Shown here: in pieces, positions 39,201-51,550 of the stretch
Numbering within the stretch: the first letter of the stretch is position 1
Layout of the letters: each line of letters begins with the position of its first letter
From: Isoperla grammatica
Taxonomy: Eukaryota; Arthropoda; Insecta; Plecoptera; Perlodidae
DNA length: 64,000 nucleotides
Assembly (NCBI GenBank): GCA_945910005.1
Contig: OX246739.1
Span: forward strand, 4,804,001 to 4,868,000
Direction of reading: 5' to 3'
The notes under the pieces: generated by a model
Database searches by the model: none
The model's input: the letters and a program-made list of their open reading frames with translations, nothing else
Told to the model about the DNA's origin: nothing
Program-made: the position numbers and the translations under genes

Positions 39201-42200
39201 TTTGAGACGTGTTGTAAATTTATGTGTGCATTAAATAATAATAAATTGACTTTATTGTTGCTCGTTTGTGATTATTTCCATTTGTTAATGCATCGTGTTT
39301 TGTTATACGTGTGGCTCCTCCCTCCTGGTTGTATACTCATGATAAATAACGCATCCCCAGGCAACTGGGAGACCTGACACCGCTGTCATTACCCCGTCTG
39401 TCAAGTGGAAAAACATAAGAAGAGTTTTTATTAAAATGATCCGTTAAAATAAAAAAAAATACGAACAAAAAGTATATTTCACAGTCATTTTACCTGAACT
39501 AGTTCGTGGAGATTCATTAACTTGCTCAGAACGCGCCTGTGTTGTTCTTTTAATTAATTCATACCACTAATTGTAATTTTGAATTTGTGTTGATAATTAC
39601 TTTTTGCTCCCAGCTCATACGAGCTTTTTTCATAAAATATGATTATGTTTTACAAACATGACATCAACCTGTGTTAAAGCGCAGAATATGATAATGCTGT
39701 GACAATTACTACGGTGTTTCGTTGTGTATGCGACTGTACCACGTTATATAGAACAATATTCTTTGTTTGCAAATCCACGTTTACAATGGTTAATGAAATG
39801 AACAATTTCAAATCAAATTGCAATTGAATTATATCTGAATGTATTTGTTGGAAAAGTTGATATTGTTTTGAAAACACATTTTCAATCAAATATTGAACAA
39901 AACAAATACACTAAAAAAATGATAAACAAATATTATTTTGACCTGTGAATGGACACGTTTTAACAACTCTGATAAATGCTTGGTGCAGTAATGCTCCCTG
40001 TTCACAGTGTGGGTTACCTGATTCAATGTTTCGTTGATAAATATTTGCCCGCTCTCCATAAGAGTATTTTTATCGAGCTCGGGCGTCGGTCAGCGCCCCA
40101 CGCGGCCGACGCTGCAACTAGCGCGTGTGAGGGCGGAACACACCCCTGCAATACGACGCAGGAATATGTATCGTCACAATTAACCCAATTATACGGAACC
40201 AGCTCGCATTCCCCTGCCTGATTGTTGGGATTTGAAAATTGCGTGATTCAATTCGTGTTACGTTTGGCATTTATGTGTAACACGTTCACAATGTTTGCGC
40301 TCTAGAGCTTTATGAGTGGCAAAACTCGTGGCTAACGGGGGTGAAATGTGTTTTCAGTAAACGGTAGAAAACATATCAAAAGCAAAATCATAATTAACTT
40401 TGAAATATTAAAGTCATTTGTGATGATGAGTTGGGTATGATGAGAGGAACGTACATATAACTGTTTTCTCATTTATTGAATGAAATTATACAACAAAAAC
40501 AGATTAAATACATTTTCTTTGCATAGTAAGAATGTTACTATTTTTAATAGTTGTCATTGTATAAAAACTTAACGAATTTTTACTTTCTAGTCATGTAGAT
40601 TCATAATCTGTTCAATCAATCATTAAATTTATGCACATTGATTTCTAAATGGCAGTTGGACTTCGATAGTGTAAACAACATTTGGTTTGCATCTTAAATG
40701 TACTGTATATTCAATCTGAAAACATTTGCATTCAAGCAAATAAAATTCATAATGACATAATAATCCACAATCATAATCCAATGGTTTCAAGGCCGTTGGC
40801 TTTCTTGTGTTAAAGGTTCGATTAAAGAATACGTAATTATGATCTCTGGAGATTAAGTTGACAACATATCCCAGAAATAGTTGACCAGCAAGCATGCAGA
40901 GCTACTATGTACCCAGATTTATTTTCATATGCGAGACATTAACCCATTCATTAAGTCGTTACCAAGAAAACAACAACCGGCAACAAAGTCCTTTGAGCAA
41001 AAAGTCATTTTAGTGAAGAGAATATGCAAACTAGTCTCAGGAGGTTTTTGAACACATAGATAGAATGTAAATATGTTTGTTGGAATGTGAGTATGCAATG
41101 TGAAGTGAAAACACAAAACTAATACCTTCATGATTTATTGCGTCGTTAATGAAATATTTTCGTTATCAACTCGATGATAACGTTAACTGTAAAGCAATGA
41201 CCGTAAAACGTTGAATGAACGGAGGAATTCCATTTAGTTCAGGTCTCTCGGTCATTTTAGCTGCATGAGATGAAAACCGGCTAAATTGCTAATCGCGCTG
41301 TTTTGCTGTGAAACGTTATAATCCAATCATAGGTGTATCACATCACATATTGCATTTCGTACTTTCACGACTCAATTATACAACCATGCTAAACCTATCG
41401 CGTTATTAGCGTTGCTAATATGAGAGAGCGATACGTTTAGTGTCTGATTCTGCCGACCGTGTTTACGAACATTACCTGAGTGCTCGACTCAGTAGTTAGA
41501 AGTACTTTTACTTCTTTTTGTCATTACTCATTCCTTCACGCGAGCAGCTTCTGTTTTTATACGACTTCGATAACGACTTGTTTTTGTCTTGCTCTTAAAT
41601 CACGGTTTTCATGCAAGACGATGAGGACTAATGCTGAATATGTAGGAAATTAAAAAAGGTTAATGCGGGATTTGAACCCTAAACCCATGTATGGTGATGG
41701 CATAATATGATAGGCAACGTTTCATTTTGTTTTATATCATTTTTGTAATCTACATTTTTAAACAATACTTTTTAACGTTGTTGATATTAAAATATATTAC
41801 ATTTACAAGTTTTTTTTTATAAACAAATATGATAGAATAGAACATCATATATTGTTTGAATCTTAAATCGCTAGTTTGTATATTCTACTGTGATTACGCC
41901 GTTTTATGCTGACCTATTTTTTTTGCCGACACTCGGAAAAGCATACAAAGCACCGTCGCATTGCAATATTATAAAATTACACCCCGAGGTGCGAAAAGCG
42001 ATGCACTAATTTCCAGAGTCCCCTAAAAAAAGGTATTACTGATACTAGTAACTCGAAAAACTATGCGCCAACTATATTTCTACGCTGACAAGAGAAAAGT
42101 AATAAAAATAATGCAAACAAGGTTTAGTTTTCAACACAACTGGAAAAGATTAGTTCTTATGAACCCTGTGGCGATCTATTGTTATGTGTTAAACATAACA

Positions 42201-42720
42201 TAAAAAGCAAAGTGTAACTGGTAGACATACATACATTTAAAATGGGAAAATTTTCTAACCCAAGCATTATCCCGGTTCAAAATACTCAACTCCACTTCAT
42301 GAAATGTCTTTGATGATAAAAGGTTGGATATTAATCAATATATTGATAATTTATACCTTTCTATGAAATGTATTGAACCAAATTTACCGATTGTGGAGGC
42401 GTATAATAATAGTTCCTGGAACATACACATCTGTTACGATAATTATAGAGCAATCTCCGAGCAGTGCTCTAACCAATTTGTATACTTTTCATTGGCTTCA
42501 TGTTATGCGCCTCACATAATAGAACATGTAATATTGACAATAATTTAAATACATTCCGGCATACACTATATAAATGTGTAAAACCTTGATGATAATTTCA
42601 AGTTAGTCTTGCATCTGTTAAATACATACGTTATGTTATTGATATCGTATCTCAAAATAGAAACTAAAAGAAAGCATTTTTAGTCATTATGATAGATTTT
42701 GTGAATGATCGACATAGTGT
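36224..42720. other. AT-rich intronic stretch without recognised features
   Basis: No exon, tRNA or structured repeat was recognised apart from a T-arm-like remnant near 41660. A short CpG-rich patch at 40080-40160 overlaps an 81-codon open frame with no recognisable domain. Confidence 0.6.
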
Positions 42721-42786
42721 GATAAGATAAGATCAGATCATATAAGGTAAGATAAGGTAAGATAAAATAAGATAAAGTAAGATAAC
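42721..42786 (+). repeat. GATAA/GTAAGATAA microsatellite
   Basis: Imperfect 5-bp repeats of GATAA with GGTAA variants run for about 66 bp, 260 bp upstream of exon b. Each unit is a GATA-factor core site, though this may be coincidental. Confidence 0.85.
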
Positions 42787-43046
42787 ATTGTGTTATGACG
42801 TTACTGATCGGCTAGCAAGACATTCGCGTAAATGCTTTTAGCTCACCGACGAATTTGTTTTACGATGAAGTTTTTCTTAGAATATTTCTTCGAAGTTTTA
42901 TAAAAGTTTTTACTTTTTAATTGCAATCCCTTGTCTTGCTTGACGCGAACATAAACACTTAATGTGATCTCAAAAAATGACAACGTTTTTGGTAGTTGTC
43001 AGTCCAAATAAAAACATTTAACACTCACGGTTACACCGTGTTACAG

Positions 43047-43254
43047 GTTGGATGGATGCGAGCAGAGGACCAAACCATCCTCACGCTGCACACGAAGGTA
43101 GTGACGCACAACTCACGCATCAGCGTGACGCACGACTCGCAACGCACGTGGCAGCTTCACATCAGACAAGTGAAGGAGACGGATCGCGGCTGCTACATGT
43201 GTCAGATCAACACCAGCATCATGAAGAAACAGATCGGATGTGTCGACGTGCACG
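43047..43254 (+). CDS. Internal exon b of the same lachesin/DIP-like gene (second half of Ig1)
   Basis: This 208-nt exon starts in phase 0 after ...GTTACAG and ends in phase 1 at CACG|GTAACT. It encodes the C to G strands of the first Ig domain. VGWMRAEDQTILTLHTKVV contains the invariant Trp. It is followed by the family hallmark around RISVTHD and TWQLHIRQVKETDRG, then the DxGxYxC-type motif as DRGCYMCQINTS, and MKKQIGCVDVH. The second disulfide Cys is in CYMC, and INTS offers an N-glycosylation site. The extra Cys pair (GCYMC and IGC) occurs in one subgroup of arthropod DIP/lachesin-like proteins. The 24.4-kb preceding intron splits Ig1 between its first Cys and Trp. Coding is open upstream of the acceptor as well, but AYKVGW-type continuity with exon a fixes the junction. 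Assigning a specific DIP paralogue would require a full-length protein tree. Confidence 0.93.
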
Positions 43255-46164
43255 GTAACTATAGGCTTGTTGCATTCTAGGAACATTTACATAAGGTATA
43301 TCTCAGGGCGCGGTGCTAGGGCCTCTTTGGATCATAGAAATTTCAGTTGCGGAGTTTTTCATTTTAAATAATAGACAAGATGATAATCAATCCTCTCAAA
43401 CTTGATTTAGAAGCAATTCATGTCGATCAGACCAGAAACTGTTTTTTTATAGTTTGTTTTAATTTAGTGAAATAAGTCATTTTTACTTTCTATTGATGTT
43501 CAAATAATGATTACTGTATTTATAATCTATAGTTGTAGCTGTTGAAGCAAACAATTAATTTTCGAAGAGTTGACATTATAAGTTAAGAATATATTTGCAA
43601 ACTTTAAGTTTGGGTTGAAATTAAAGGTTCTTGGTGAACCTGAAATTCAAGCCTGTTATCTCAGCACTTTAATCGGACACACGATACGATTTAAATACTG
43701 AATCATTGAGTCTTCAATTTTTACGACCGTAGACTTAAAAGACCTAAGCATCTTCAAAGTTTTTTTTTATGTAGGCTTAAGGACTACTTTGACACTTATC
43801 TTTATTTGTGTGACGTCATAGGATGGAATCATCATTATTATTCCATCCGTGAAGTCGCTTAAAATGGCCTATTAGCTGGAAGAGCGTCCTATACGGATCA
43901 TCATTACCAACGTTATAATGGTTCTTTGCAGTGATGGCCGAAATACTTCGCTAAGCGCACTTTTTACTATAAAACGTTGTCATGGATGGGCTTTGCGGGA
44001 GTGGATCAGTTTTAATGTTACATGCGTGCTGTACTCTTTGCAACGACGTTTGGTGAAAACAACAGTAACGTACCAGCTATTAAAATAAAACATTAAATCA
44101 TAATTTGATAAGAAGGTCGTCTTAAAATGTCTGAAGTGATTTTGATCGATTATTTTTATTATTTTTAAATTCAGTGAACTGTTACGAGAGTCCTTAATAA
44201 ACCGAAATTGATTTTGAAAACATCAAAGTCATTAATGTTTCAATGTTTCACAGTAAACTGAATGGCGTTGGGCTCATTGGTATATGAAACTGGCTGTCCG
44301 AAGGTGATATAGACAGCTGTTGCCGTTAATACATTTTCGAAAACTCTTAATACTGCTCTGTGGCTGTCGACTAATTTAATTTTAAGATCAACGAAGTTAT
44401 TTATGTTTAAAACTTGTGTTTGTATTTTGCTGGATGCCAAAATGTTGATTAATTATACAGTAGAATTATCTCCATCTTTTTATTGTTCTTGCTACATTAG
44501 GTAATGCATTTTTTAATTGTAGTTTACTTTTGTATTTTCCGTATTATTTTGTTTATTGTGACATTTTCCAAATAAAGACGACTTAGTTGAGAATGCTACG
44601 TTTGGCATTGTTTACCTCAAACATCAGTGAAACACTACATTTTTAATTTTTGTAAGAGAAAACGTTTTTTCCAACAACAGCCATTGAAATAAAAAACAAT
44701 TTACAGGAATGAAAGTTGTTTGTCGTTTCTGTGTCCCTTTTATAACATTAAAGACCTATAATGTCTTTCATTGGATTTCTAAAGTTCATAATATACAATG
44801 ATCTCTTTGAATGTCTACATTTTTTTCACTGTGAATGCGCTTGTGACATCTAACTATCAGAAAGAGACACAACTTAAGCCAACTCTTGGAAGTAACAGCT
44901 TTGAAGGTATAGTCAACATTTGTTCGGTATTGAAGTTCAGTATCTCTCAGTATTTAAATACAAAACGAACAAAGATGTTTTAATCAAGGAGGGAATTTTG
45001 AATGCATAATATCACGCAAATGGTGTATTGAATTGAATACGACCGTTGAAAAATTCTGAAACTGGTTAGTCACCCAAATATCACATTCGATGGTTTTAGT
45101 TGCTGGAAACATCTGCCGTCCATCTGAGCGCCTCTTCTTTACCTTTCAACTTTTCATAAATCTGTCTCATGAATTTCAAATTGAGTAATCAACATACATG
45201 CTCCCACGCTTATGTTTGCGAGGTGTTTCCTGGAGAATTATGAATATATTTCGTGTAACAGGGACATCGTCAACATGTGGCATATTTATACTTGTCTACT
45301 AAATAATTGTGAATATGTTTCTTTTTTCTCAGAACGTTGATCAGGATACCAGCAAGTCAAACAACATAAGCGAATTATTAAGAACAGTTTTGCATGAAAT
45401 GTGTATTGTTACTTGTGTTTGTACAAATGTGGTCCTCGACCAAACATATTCTCTCGGCCAATATTACACATTGGAGCGTTAAACAAAACCAAATGTCAAT
45501 ATTCAATATCTCAAAGTTTCATTAATATATTCTTGACGTGTATTTAAAAATACGGTGAAAAAGTTTAATTTATAATTTAAATAAAAATCGTGGGTGTCCT
45601 TTGGGCTGGTAATGAACTATGAATACGGAACGTAGTAAACGCAGACTATCTTTGTTCAAATCGCTGTCGAGGCAAACCTTTTCATCTACTATGATGCTAT
45701 GTGCTGCTGATAGTGCTGGCTATGTTTTAAAACATCCCACTTAGTAAAACTACTCATCTATTTCGAGCATAAAAACACAGTACAAACATCTCGTTTTGCA
45801 TACAAAGTGTTAGTTATGTTCATCACAAACCACCTCTTAGAGGTGTTGGCATATATATTGTTTTATCTTTTGCCTGTTAAATGCTCATTAAAACCTTGCG
45901 TGTCCAGCTGTAACACCCAAGCCTAGGGCTACATTGTTCCGCCACTGATTAGGCCCAAACAAGGACAGTTCTCACACAATTGCTCTTCTCCTCGCCAATA
46001 ATCTCTTAAGCCATTCCGTGTCTGTTTTGGCAATCCGCAACACGTACAAGGAATACCCATATATTTTGACAGCCGTTTTAAAAGTCCAACGACATAACGG
46101 GTGTGGACGGACATGGTTTACAGTAATTGAAACCACGGATTTGCAAAATGGGTTCTTTGAACAT

Positions 46165-47376
46165 TAGTCCTTTGCATAACGCTCGAAAAAGGCCTGGTCA
46201 GTATAAAATTTGGGTCAAAGGATGACATATATCAAATGAAAGCTTGAAACAAGTGCTTTTCAAAAAACCATGATATACCTCTGGCAAATCCAGCTTTCTA
46301 TGTCAAAATCAGGGTCAAAGGTCAAATTTGTAATTTTTTAAATAATTTTTAATTAAATACTGAAAAATGTTTGTAAACTTAAAAATACTCATTTAGTAAG
46401 ATAAATGTATAAAGTTTATTAAAATAAAAACTTAATTTCCAACTTACCTTTTTTGACCTTGATTGGGGTCAATTTCCTCAAAATGGGTAATTTCTGAAAT
46501 TTTCTTCGATTTATTGGCCAATATTCATTATATCAACGTACTTACTCATAAATACGTTAACATGAATAGTTCTTATTCTTATCACATTGTTTTCACGGTA
46601 TTAATTCAAAATGGCGGTCAAAGGTCAATAGGTAAGTATCGTCAAACTAGGTCTAGTAACTAAAATATTACTTGTGGGTACTCTAAAGACGCAGAATTTG
46701 AACTGCAATTACAATAACGAATAATAATATCATGTTTTAATCGTAAGAGGATGTAATCATCATATAACTTATGAACTACTTAAGATTGTTACTGAATTTC
46801 TAATTAATGTCCTCAGACATCAGGGTACTCTTAAATGGGTGTGCAACTGCAACATAATACATTTTTAGAAAAGAGCATGACCATGCTGAGATACGTGATA
46901 TGATACTAGTATTATGTTATATCTACCTTAGCAGTCAATGTCCAAGTTGTCAGATTAATCACCTTCTGACTCACTGGAATTATCATGCTGGCTACTGATA
47001 CTGGTACTGGTATTTGTACAATCCTTCAGCTTACAAGCGTGGGTACACTTTTATTGATTGGCCAAACACTCACATGTCGGCATCTTGCAAACACGGCAAC
47101 AGTTACAGACTAGGAGATGCATAACGGTCAAAGGTACTGGAGTTCCAATCATCCACTCGTTGCTCAGATCTCCTTCTGCCGTGGTTTCCCATCCATAGCC
47201 ACGCGGATCAGGAACATCAGGGTTGGCGTCCAAACAACGTATCCAGACCGCTGTTTGGTGGTTAGCTCGCAGCCGCAGGATTTGAAGCAGTAGACAATCG
47301 TTTCAAGGTGGTAGCTGATTAGACTTAATATCATCACATTTACTTTTAAAAAGCTCGTAGGGCAGCTGGTTGACGC
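46165..47376 (-). repeat. Left arm of a 1.2-kb inverted duplication carrying a broken mobile-element gene
   Basis: This arm is the reverse complement of 47819-49074 with many small differences. Its outer end reads TAGTCCTTTGCATAACG and its inner end GGTTGACGC. On the minus strand it contains the C-terminal part of an element-encoded protein: LPYELFKSKCDD, a stop in place of a codon after NQLPP, then LLLQILRLRANHQTAVWIRC and NPDVPDPRGYGW. These are followed by a Cys-rich tail with CNCCRVC and CECLANQ and an early stop (minus-strand end near 47051). The R-A-N-x-Q-x-A-x-W block followed by P-D-P-x-x-x-G-W and a Cys-rich tail is a pattern I associate with an uncharacterised mobile-element protein common in invertebrate genomes. 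The 3' portion outside the ORF is non-coding with recurrent GACCTTTGACC words. Confidence 0.85.
46963..47376 (-). pseudogene. Degenerate C-terminal fragment of a mobile-element protein (left copy)
   Basis: Reading the minus strand from 47376, the fragment is open through the RANHQTAVW and PDVPDPRGYGW blocks and the CNCCRVCKMPTC cluster. One in-frame TGA falls after the NQLPP block, and a TAA follows CLANQ. The homologous right copy has ATGAAG at that TAA, showing where the left copy lost its last Cys-rich residues. No start and no catalytic region are present, so this is a 3' fragment and not a gene. Function is unknown; the Cys spacing suggests zinc binding, by inference only. Confidence 0.7.
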
Positions 47377-47490
47377 TTGACTACCAAAAATCAAACACAC
47401 TTCGAAGATGTGTAAAAACTAGCGAGTTCGTTGGGATTCGAAGTATGTAATAGGTACCCTCCCTGACCTCCATGCACTGGTTGTGACAAA

Positions 47491-47639
47491 GGTTGGAATT
47501 CATAGTCGACCACTTCACCTAAAGGCACCCAATGTTGCTATGGATATGTTTTCTATATGGGAAATTACATGTATGAAACTGTTACCTTGTTAACAACGGG
47601 CGCATCTATAGGTGTAGGGGACGACTATGAGTTCCAACC
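47491..47639. mobile_element. 149-bp MITE in the spacer of the inverted duplication
   Basis: Its ends are imperfect inverted repeats of about 45 bp: GGTTGGAATTCATAGTCG at the left and the reverse complement of GGTTGGAACTCATAGTCG at the right. The central part includes a GTTACC...CAACGGGC segment shared with the element at 51430-51550. It has no coding capacity. It sits inside the 442-bp spacer between the two long arms and probably inserted there independently. Confidence 0.7.
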
Positions 47640-47699
47640 TGAGTGAGCTCATTCAGTGGTAAAGGGAAAAATAGAACTTTGAATATCATGAGAAAAAAC

Positions 47700-48249
47700 T
47701 CGCATTTCTGTGTCAAGCTAAGCAAGATGGGTCAGGACTGGAGAGTTTCTATCGATGTCATCAAAGAAACTCGAAGAGTTTGTCTGTAAACTCTGCTCTT
47801 TGACCACAACTCTGACATGCGTCAACCTGCTGCGCTACGAGCTTTTTAGAAGTAAGTGTGATGATCTGAAGTATAATCAGCTACCACCTTGTAACAATTG
47901 CTTACTGCTTCATATCCTGCGACTGTGAGTTATCAACCAAACACGATCTATTGATACGTTGCTTGGAAGCCAACCCTGATGTTCCTGATCTGCGATGGAT
48001 GGAAAACCACGGCAGAAGGAGATCTGAGCAACGAGTGGATGATTGGAACTCCAGTACCTTTGACCGTTATGGATCTCCTAGCCTGTAACTGTTGCCGTGT
48101 TTGCAAGATGCCGACCTATGAGTGTTTGGCCAATCAGATGAAGTGTTGGCCAACCAGATGAAGTGTACCCACGCGTGTAACCTGAAGGACTGTCCAAATA
48201 TCGGTACCCAGCATGAGAATTCCAGTGAATCAGAAGGTGATTAATCTGA
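47700..48249 (+). pseudogene. Degenerate C-terminal fragment of a mobile-element protein (right copy)
   Basis: The plus strand carries the same gene fragment with a little more 5' sequence than the left copy. A KMGQDWRVSIDVIKE segment lies in one frame and EEFVCKLC in the next, implying a frameshift between them near 47775. Downstream it has the LPPC and CLLLHILRL blocks, a TGA, the AEGDLSNEWMIGTPVPLTV block, CNCCRVC, and after a 20-bp duplication a C-terminal HENSSESEGD with a TAA stop near 48243. Upstream sequence is replaced by a MITE and unrelated DNA. Confidence 0.7.
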
Positions 48250-49074
48250 CGACTTCAATTTTGAGTGATTTTGACTTCAATTTTGATTAATTTGACGACT
48301 AGACAGTGACTGCTAGGACAGATATCATATCATACTATCATATCACGTATCTCAGCATGGTCATGCTCTTTTCTAAAACTGTATTTTGTTGCAGTTGCAC
48401 ACGCATTCAAGAATACCCTGATGTCTGAGGACATTAATTAGAAATTCAGTAACAATCTTAAGTAGTTTATAAGTTACATGATTGCATGATGATTACATTC
48501 TCTTACGATTAAAACATTATATTGTTATTCGTTATTGTAATTGCAGTTAAAATTCTGCGTCTTTAGAGTACCCACAAGTAATATTTTAGTTACTAGATCT
48601 AGTTTGACGTTACTTACCTTTTGACCTTTGACCGCCATTTTGAATGAATACCGTGAAAACAATGTGATAACAATAAGAACTATTCATTATAACGTATTTA
48701 TGAGTAAGTACGTTGATATAATGAGTATTGGCCAATTAATCGAAGAAAAGTTTAGAAATTACCCATTTTGAGGAAATTGACCTCAATTAAGGTCAAAAAA
48801 GGCTAAATTGGTAATTTAATTGTTTTTAAAGCAACATAATACATTTACCTTACTAAAAGTGTATGATTAAACTTGCAAACAGTTTTCATTATTTAATTAA
48901 AAATTATTTAAAAAATTACAAATTTGACCTTTGACCCTGATTTTGACATAGAAAGCTGGATTTGCCAGAGGTATATCATAGTTTTTTGAAAAGTACTCGT
49001 TTCAAGGTTTCATTTGATATATGTCATCCTTTGACCCAAATTTTATACCGTCATTCTCGTTATGCAAAGGACTA
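47819..49074 (+). repeat. Right arm of the 1.2-kb inverted duplication, sense copy of the broken element gene
   Basis: This arm mirrors 46165-47376. On the plus strand it keeps EEFVCKLC (starting just upstream of the arm), VNLLRYELFRSKCDD and NQLPPCNNCLLLHILRL, and then a stop. After a frame change it continues with the G-W-K-T-T-AEGDLSNEW segment and the Cys-rich tail. A 20-bp tandem duplication around 48138-48160 (two overlapping GATGAAGTG words) shifts the frame before the final Cys cluster (CTHAC, KDC). The copy is therefore non-functional by at least a stop, a frameshift and a short duplication. The coding damage differs between the two arms, so they diverged after duplication. Confidence 0.85.
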
Positions 49075-50644
49075 CATGAATAGTAAACTCAAAATCATAT
49101 AAGAAATGTGAAAGGGGACCATAAGTCAAAAAGCGAGCTTGTTAATGTATTAAGCTTTGAAACATAAAACAATCAACACAACCACAATTAGACATGTAGA
49201 AAAAGCGGTCTAAATATTTATTTATTTAATGTCTACGTATTCAGTATGTGACTTAAACTGTGTAAGTATATTACTACTTACGGTTTGAGGTTATTTAAGG
49301 TGAAAGAATCCCATACTCTGATTTCATAACGAACATCTTATGAAACAATGTAATCTTGGTCCAATTAATATGATCGATTTTGCATAACGACTTAAAGTTG
49401 ATTATGCATTTTATATTTAAACTTTGTATTAAGAGTTTTTTGCAATGATCTTGGAAATGTAAAATATTTGTATAGTCAGCTTAAAACAGTTTATTTGGAA
49501 TATGTATATTTGGTGGGGGCGCCGGGTCAGCGTCTTTCAGTCACAGTTCAGAGGAAAACGTCAAACGCTTTAATCTTCGCGGTCATTTTTCTTATGAGTA
49601 GTGAACTTTGAAGCATCTTCTAGATGTGTATACAATTCGATGCAGAATTTTCTTTCATTTTTAGTTATGAGGTTCAAAGAATTGTGAATAAAATCCTATA
49701 ACCCGTGTTTTAATATTAGTAGAACTAAAGAAAAATTTATAACTGTATTTATGACCTCAATAAGTTGTCCATTGCTATAACTTCAAATGTGATATCGATT
49801 CACTTCACCCATAGTTGCGGCTTAATGTATATGAAAACAGAAGCACACAGCACTCATACCTCATGAAAATACAACCAACAATTTCCTGATCACGCGCGGG
49901 CTATCCGTTTCTATACGTAAATTGCGGTGAAATATCACGGCGTTCTGAAACCGTATATCGCCAAGTTAAATAAAAGTCACCCTTTTAAAGGGATTTCGAG
50001 CGTATTGCGGACGTTTCTAGGCCAAGAGAATATGTCATATGAACTCTGCCCACGTAGCACACACACATATATCGCTTTCTGATGGCAACGCTAGCACAAG
50101 CACACCAACACACAATGACTCATATCAACAGCAACGCGGCCAGAACCGGGATGAGTACAAACAAAACTAAAAAATATATAGGGTCAGTTATTTTAATAAG
50201 TACACCATTATTACTAAATACTATTAACTTAACAGTAGGGCCTACACATACATGAAAACACCACAACTTACACTGGGTATTGGGATAGTAGTCACTATGC
50301 TTGTTTTCGTAGGCTTATTTTATTAAGGTTGTGTTTTATTGTGTATTAATTAATCTATTTATATTTATATTAAAAATAACATTTTCTTGATTGTTTGTAT
50401 AGTTGTATCTTTATTATATCTATTTCTTTTTAATATCTGTCTGCTATTATATTGCACATAAGTACACCTTTAGCTCGTTTACATTAATATAAACAATATA
50501 CAAGAATTATTAGTAATTATAATCGTTTTTATTCTAACCTAAATTATGTCTAGAGCTAGATTCTTTGGTAAGTTAATTATTTAGTAAATACTAATTATCA
50601 GAACTGAAATATTCTAAAAGTACAACCGAAGTTAATAAGGTCCT

Positions 50645-50705
50645 TAAATAGCCCACGCTCAGGACCTGCGCCTCAACCGCATTAGCCACCGCGGTGGGCA
50701 TAACT
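50645..50705 (-). repeat. tRNA-derived SINE head fragment
   Basis: On the minus strand this reads CACCGCGGTGGCTAATGCGG, then TTGAGGCGCAGGTCCTGAGC. It lacks a T-arm downstream, so the insertion is truncated. It is related to 595-650 and 61985-62135. Confidence 0.5.
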
Positions 50706-51429
50706 TTAGATATTGTGGAATATGCCAGACTTTGTTCAACAATGAGTGATGACGAAGTATTTCAGACGCTCTGCGTAAGTAATCTTGAATTCATCTGTCG
50801 TGCACAGTGGCTAGTTTATTGTATGTGCTCAAAATACACATTGTGACATATATTCCTTTTATTGTATCCGTCATTTTGAAACGTCATCGATTGCGTTTAT
50901 TCGCGAGAGGCGCGAACAAAGTTTGTGGTCAACACCAGATGACAAATTGTAAGGGGGAGGGGGGGTGGAGGGGAAGGGGGAGAGAGGGGGATTCCCCTGC
51001 TACAGAACAACGCAAACAATGCTGGACAGGCGGACTCACGGGACGACATCGCCAATGTTGTTGGGATGGAAACAGATTGGCGGGGGAGGGGAGGAAGGGG
51101 ACGGAGGGGTAAACGTTCGAAATAGCGAGTCTATCACGGTTTGGAGACACCGAAATAATATACTTTACTTGTGTTATTTGAAGGAGATAAAGTTGGAGAT
51201 GTTTCTACACACCAGTAGGTTCCACTACCATAGCTAGCAGGACCCACACGACATGACATAGTCCAATTGTAGCACGTGTCAGAAAATGTTAAGTACTTAT
51301 ATTTGATTAGCTTTCATTTGTTAAATAAGCAATATTTAGGGTGACGTCTTGAAGTAGAAGTTGGATATTTAAGAACATTTATTTTTATGCTCGGTGTGAA
51401 GTGTATGTTGTAGTTTCATGTGGTACTCT

Positions 51430-51550
51430 GAGTTTGTAGTCGTCTCTTACCCCTAGGGGCGTCCGGTGTTGCTAAGGATTATAAGACTGTTACCTGGCAA
51501 CAACGGATAGCCCTAGGGGTAGGTAACGACTGCGAATACGATCCAAACTC
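51430..51550. mobile_element. 121-bp MITE, sister copy of the element at 47491
   Basis: Inverted ends start GAGTTTG and contain matching CTACCCCTAGGG / CCCTAGGGGTAG segments about 25 bp in from each end. The internal GACTGTTACCTGGCAACAACGG matches the other copy with small differences. It is non-coding and could fold over most of its length. Confidence 0.65.

Larger units (their letters stand above)
18656..43046 (+). other. Intron between exons a and b (24.4 kb)
   Basis: The intron begins GTAAG and ends in GTGTTACAG, with a weak pyrimidine tract. It is AT-rich and carries no other convincing exon. Recognisable contents are listed separately: poly-A tracts, retroelement 3'-end fragments near 20775 and 27128, a fold-back MITE at 26540-26911, a non-LTR leader-like fragment at 28808-28990, tRNA-like sequences at 34777-34848 and 35415-35475, G-tracts, and a GATAA microsatellite just before exon b. 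Confidence 0.85.

Noticed and set aside
39976..40221. 81-codon frame over a CpG-rich patch
   Set aside because: No domain and no clear acceptor or donor; only local CpG content makes it stand out.
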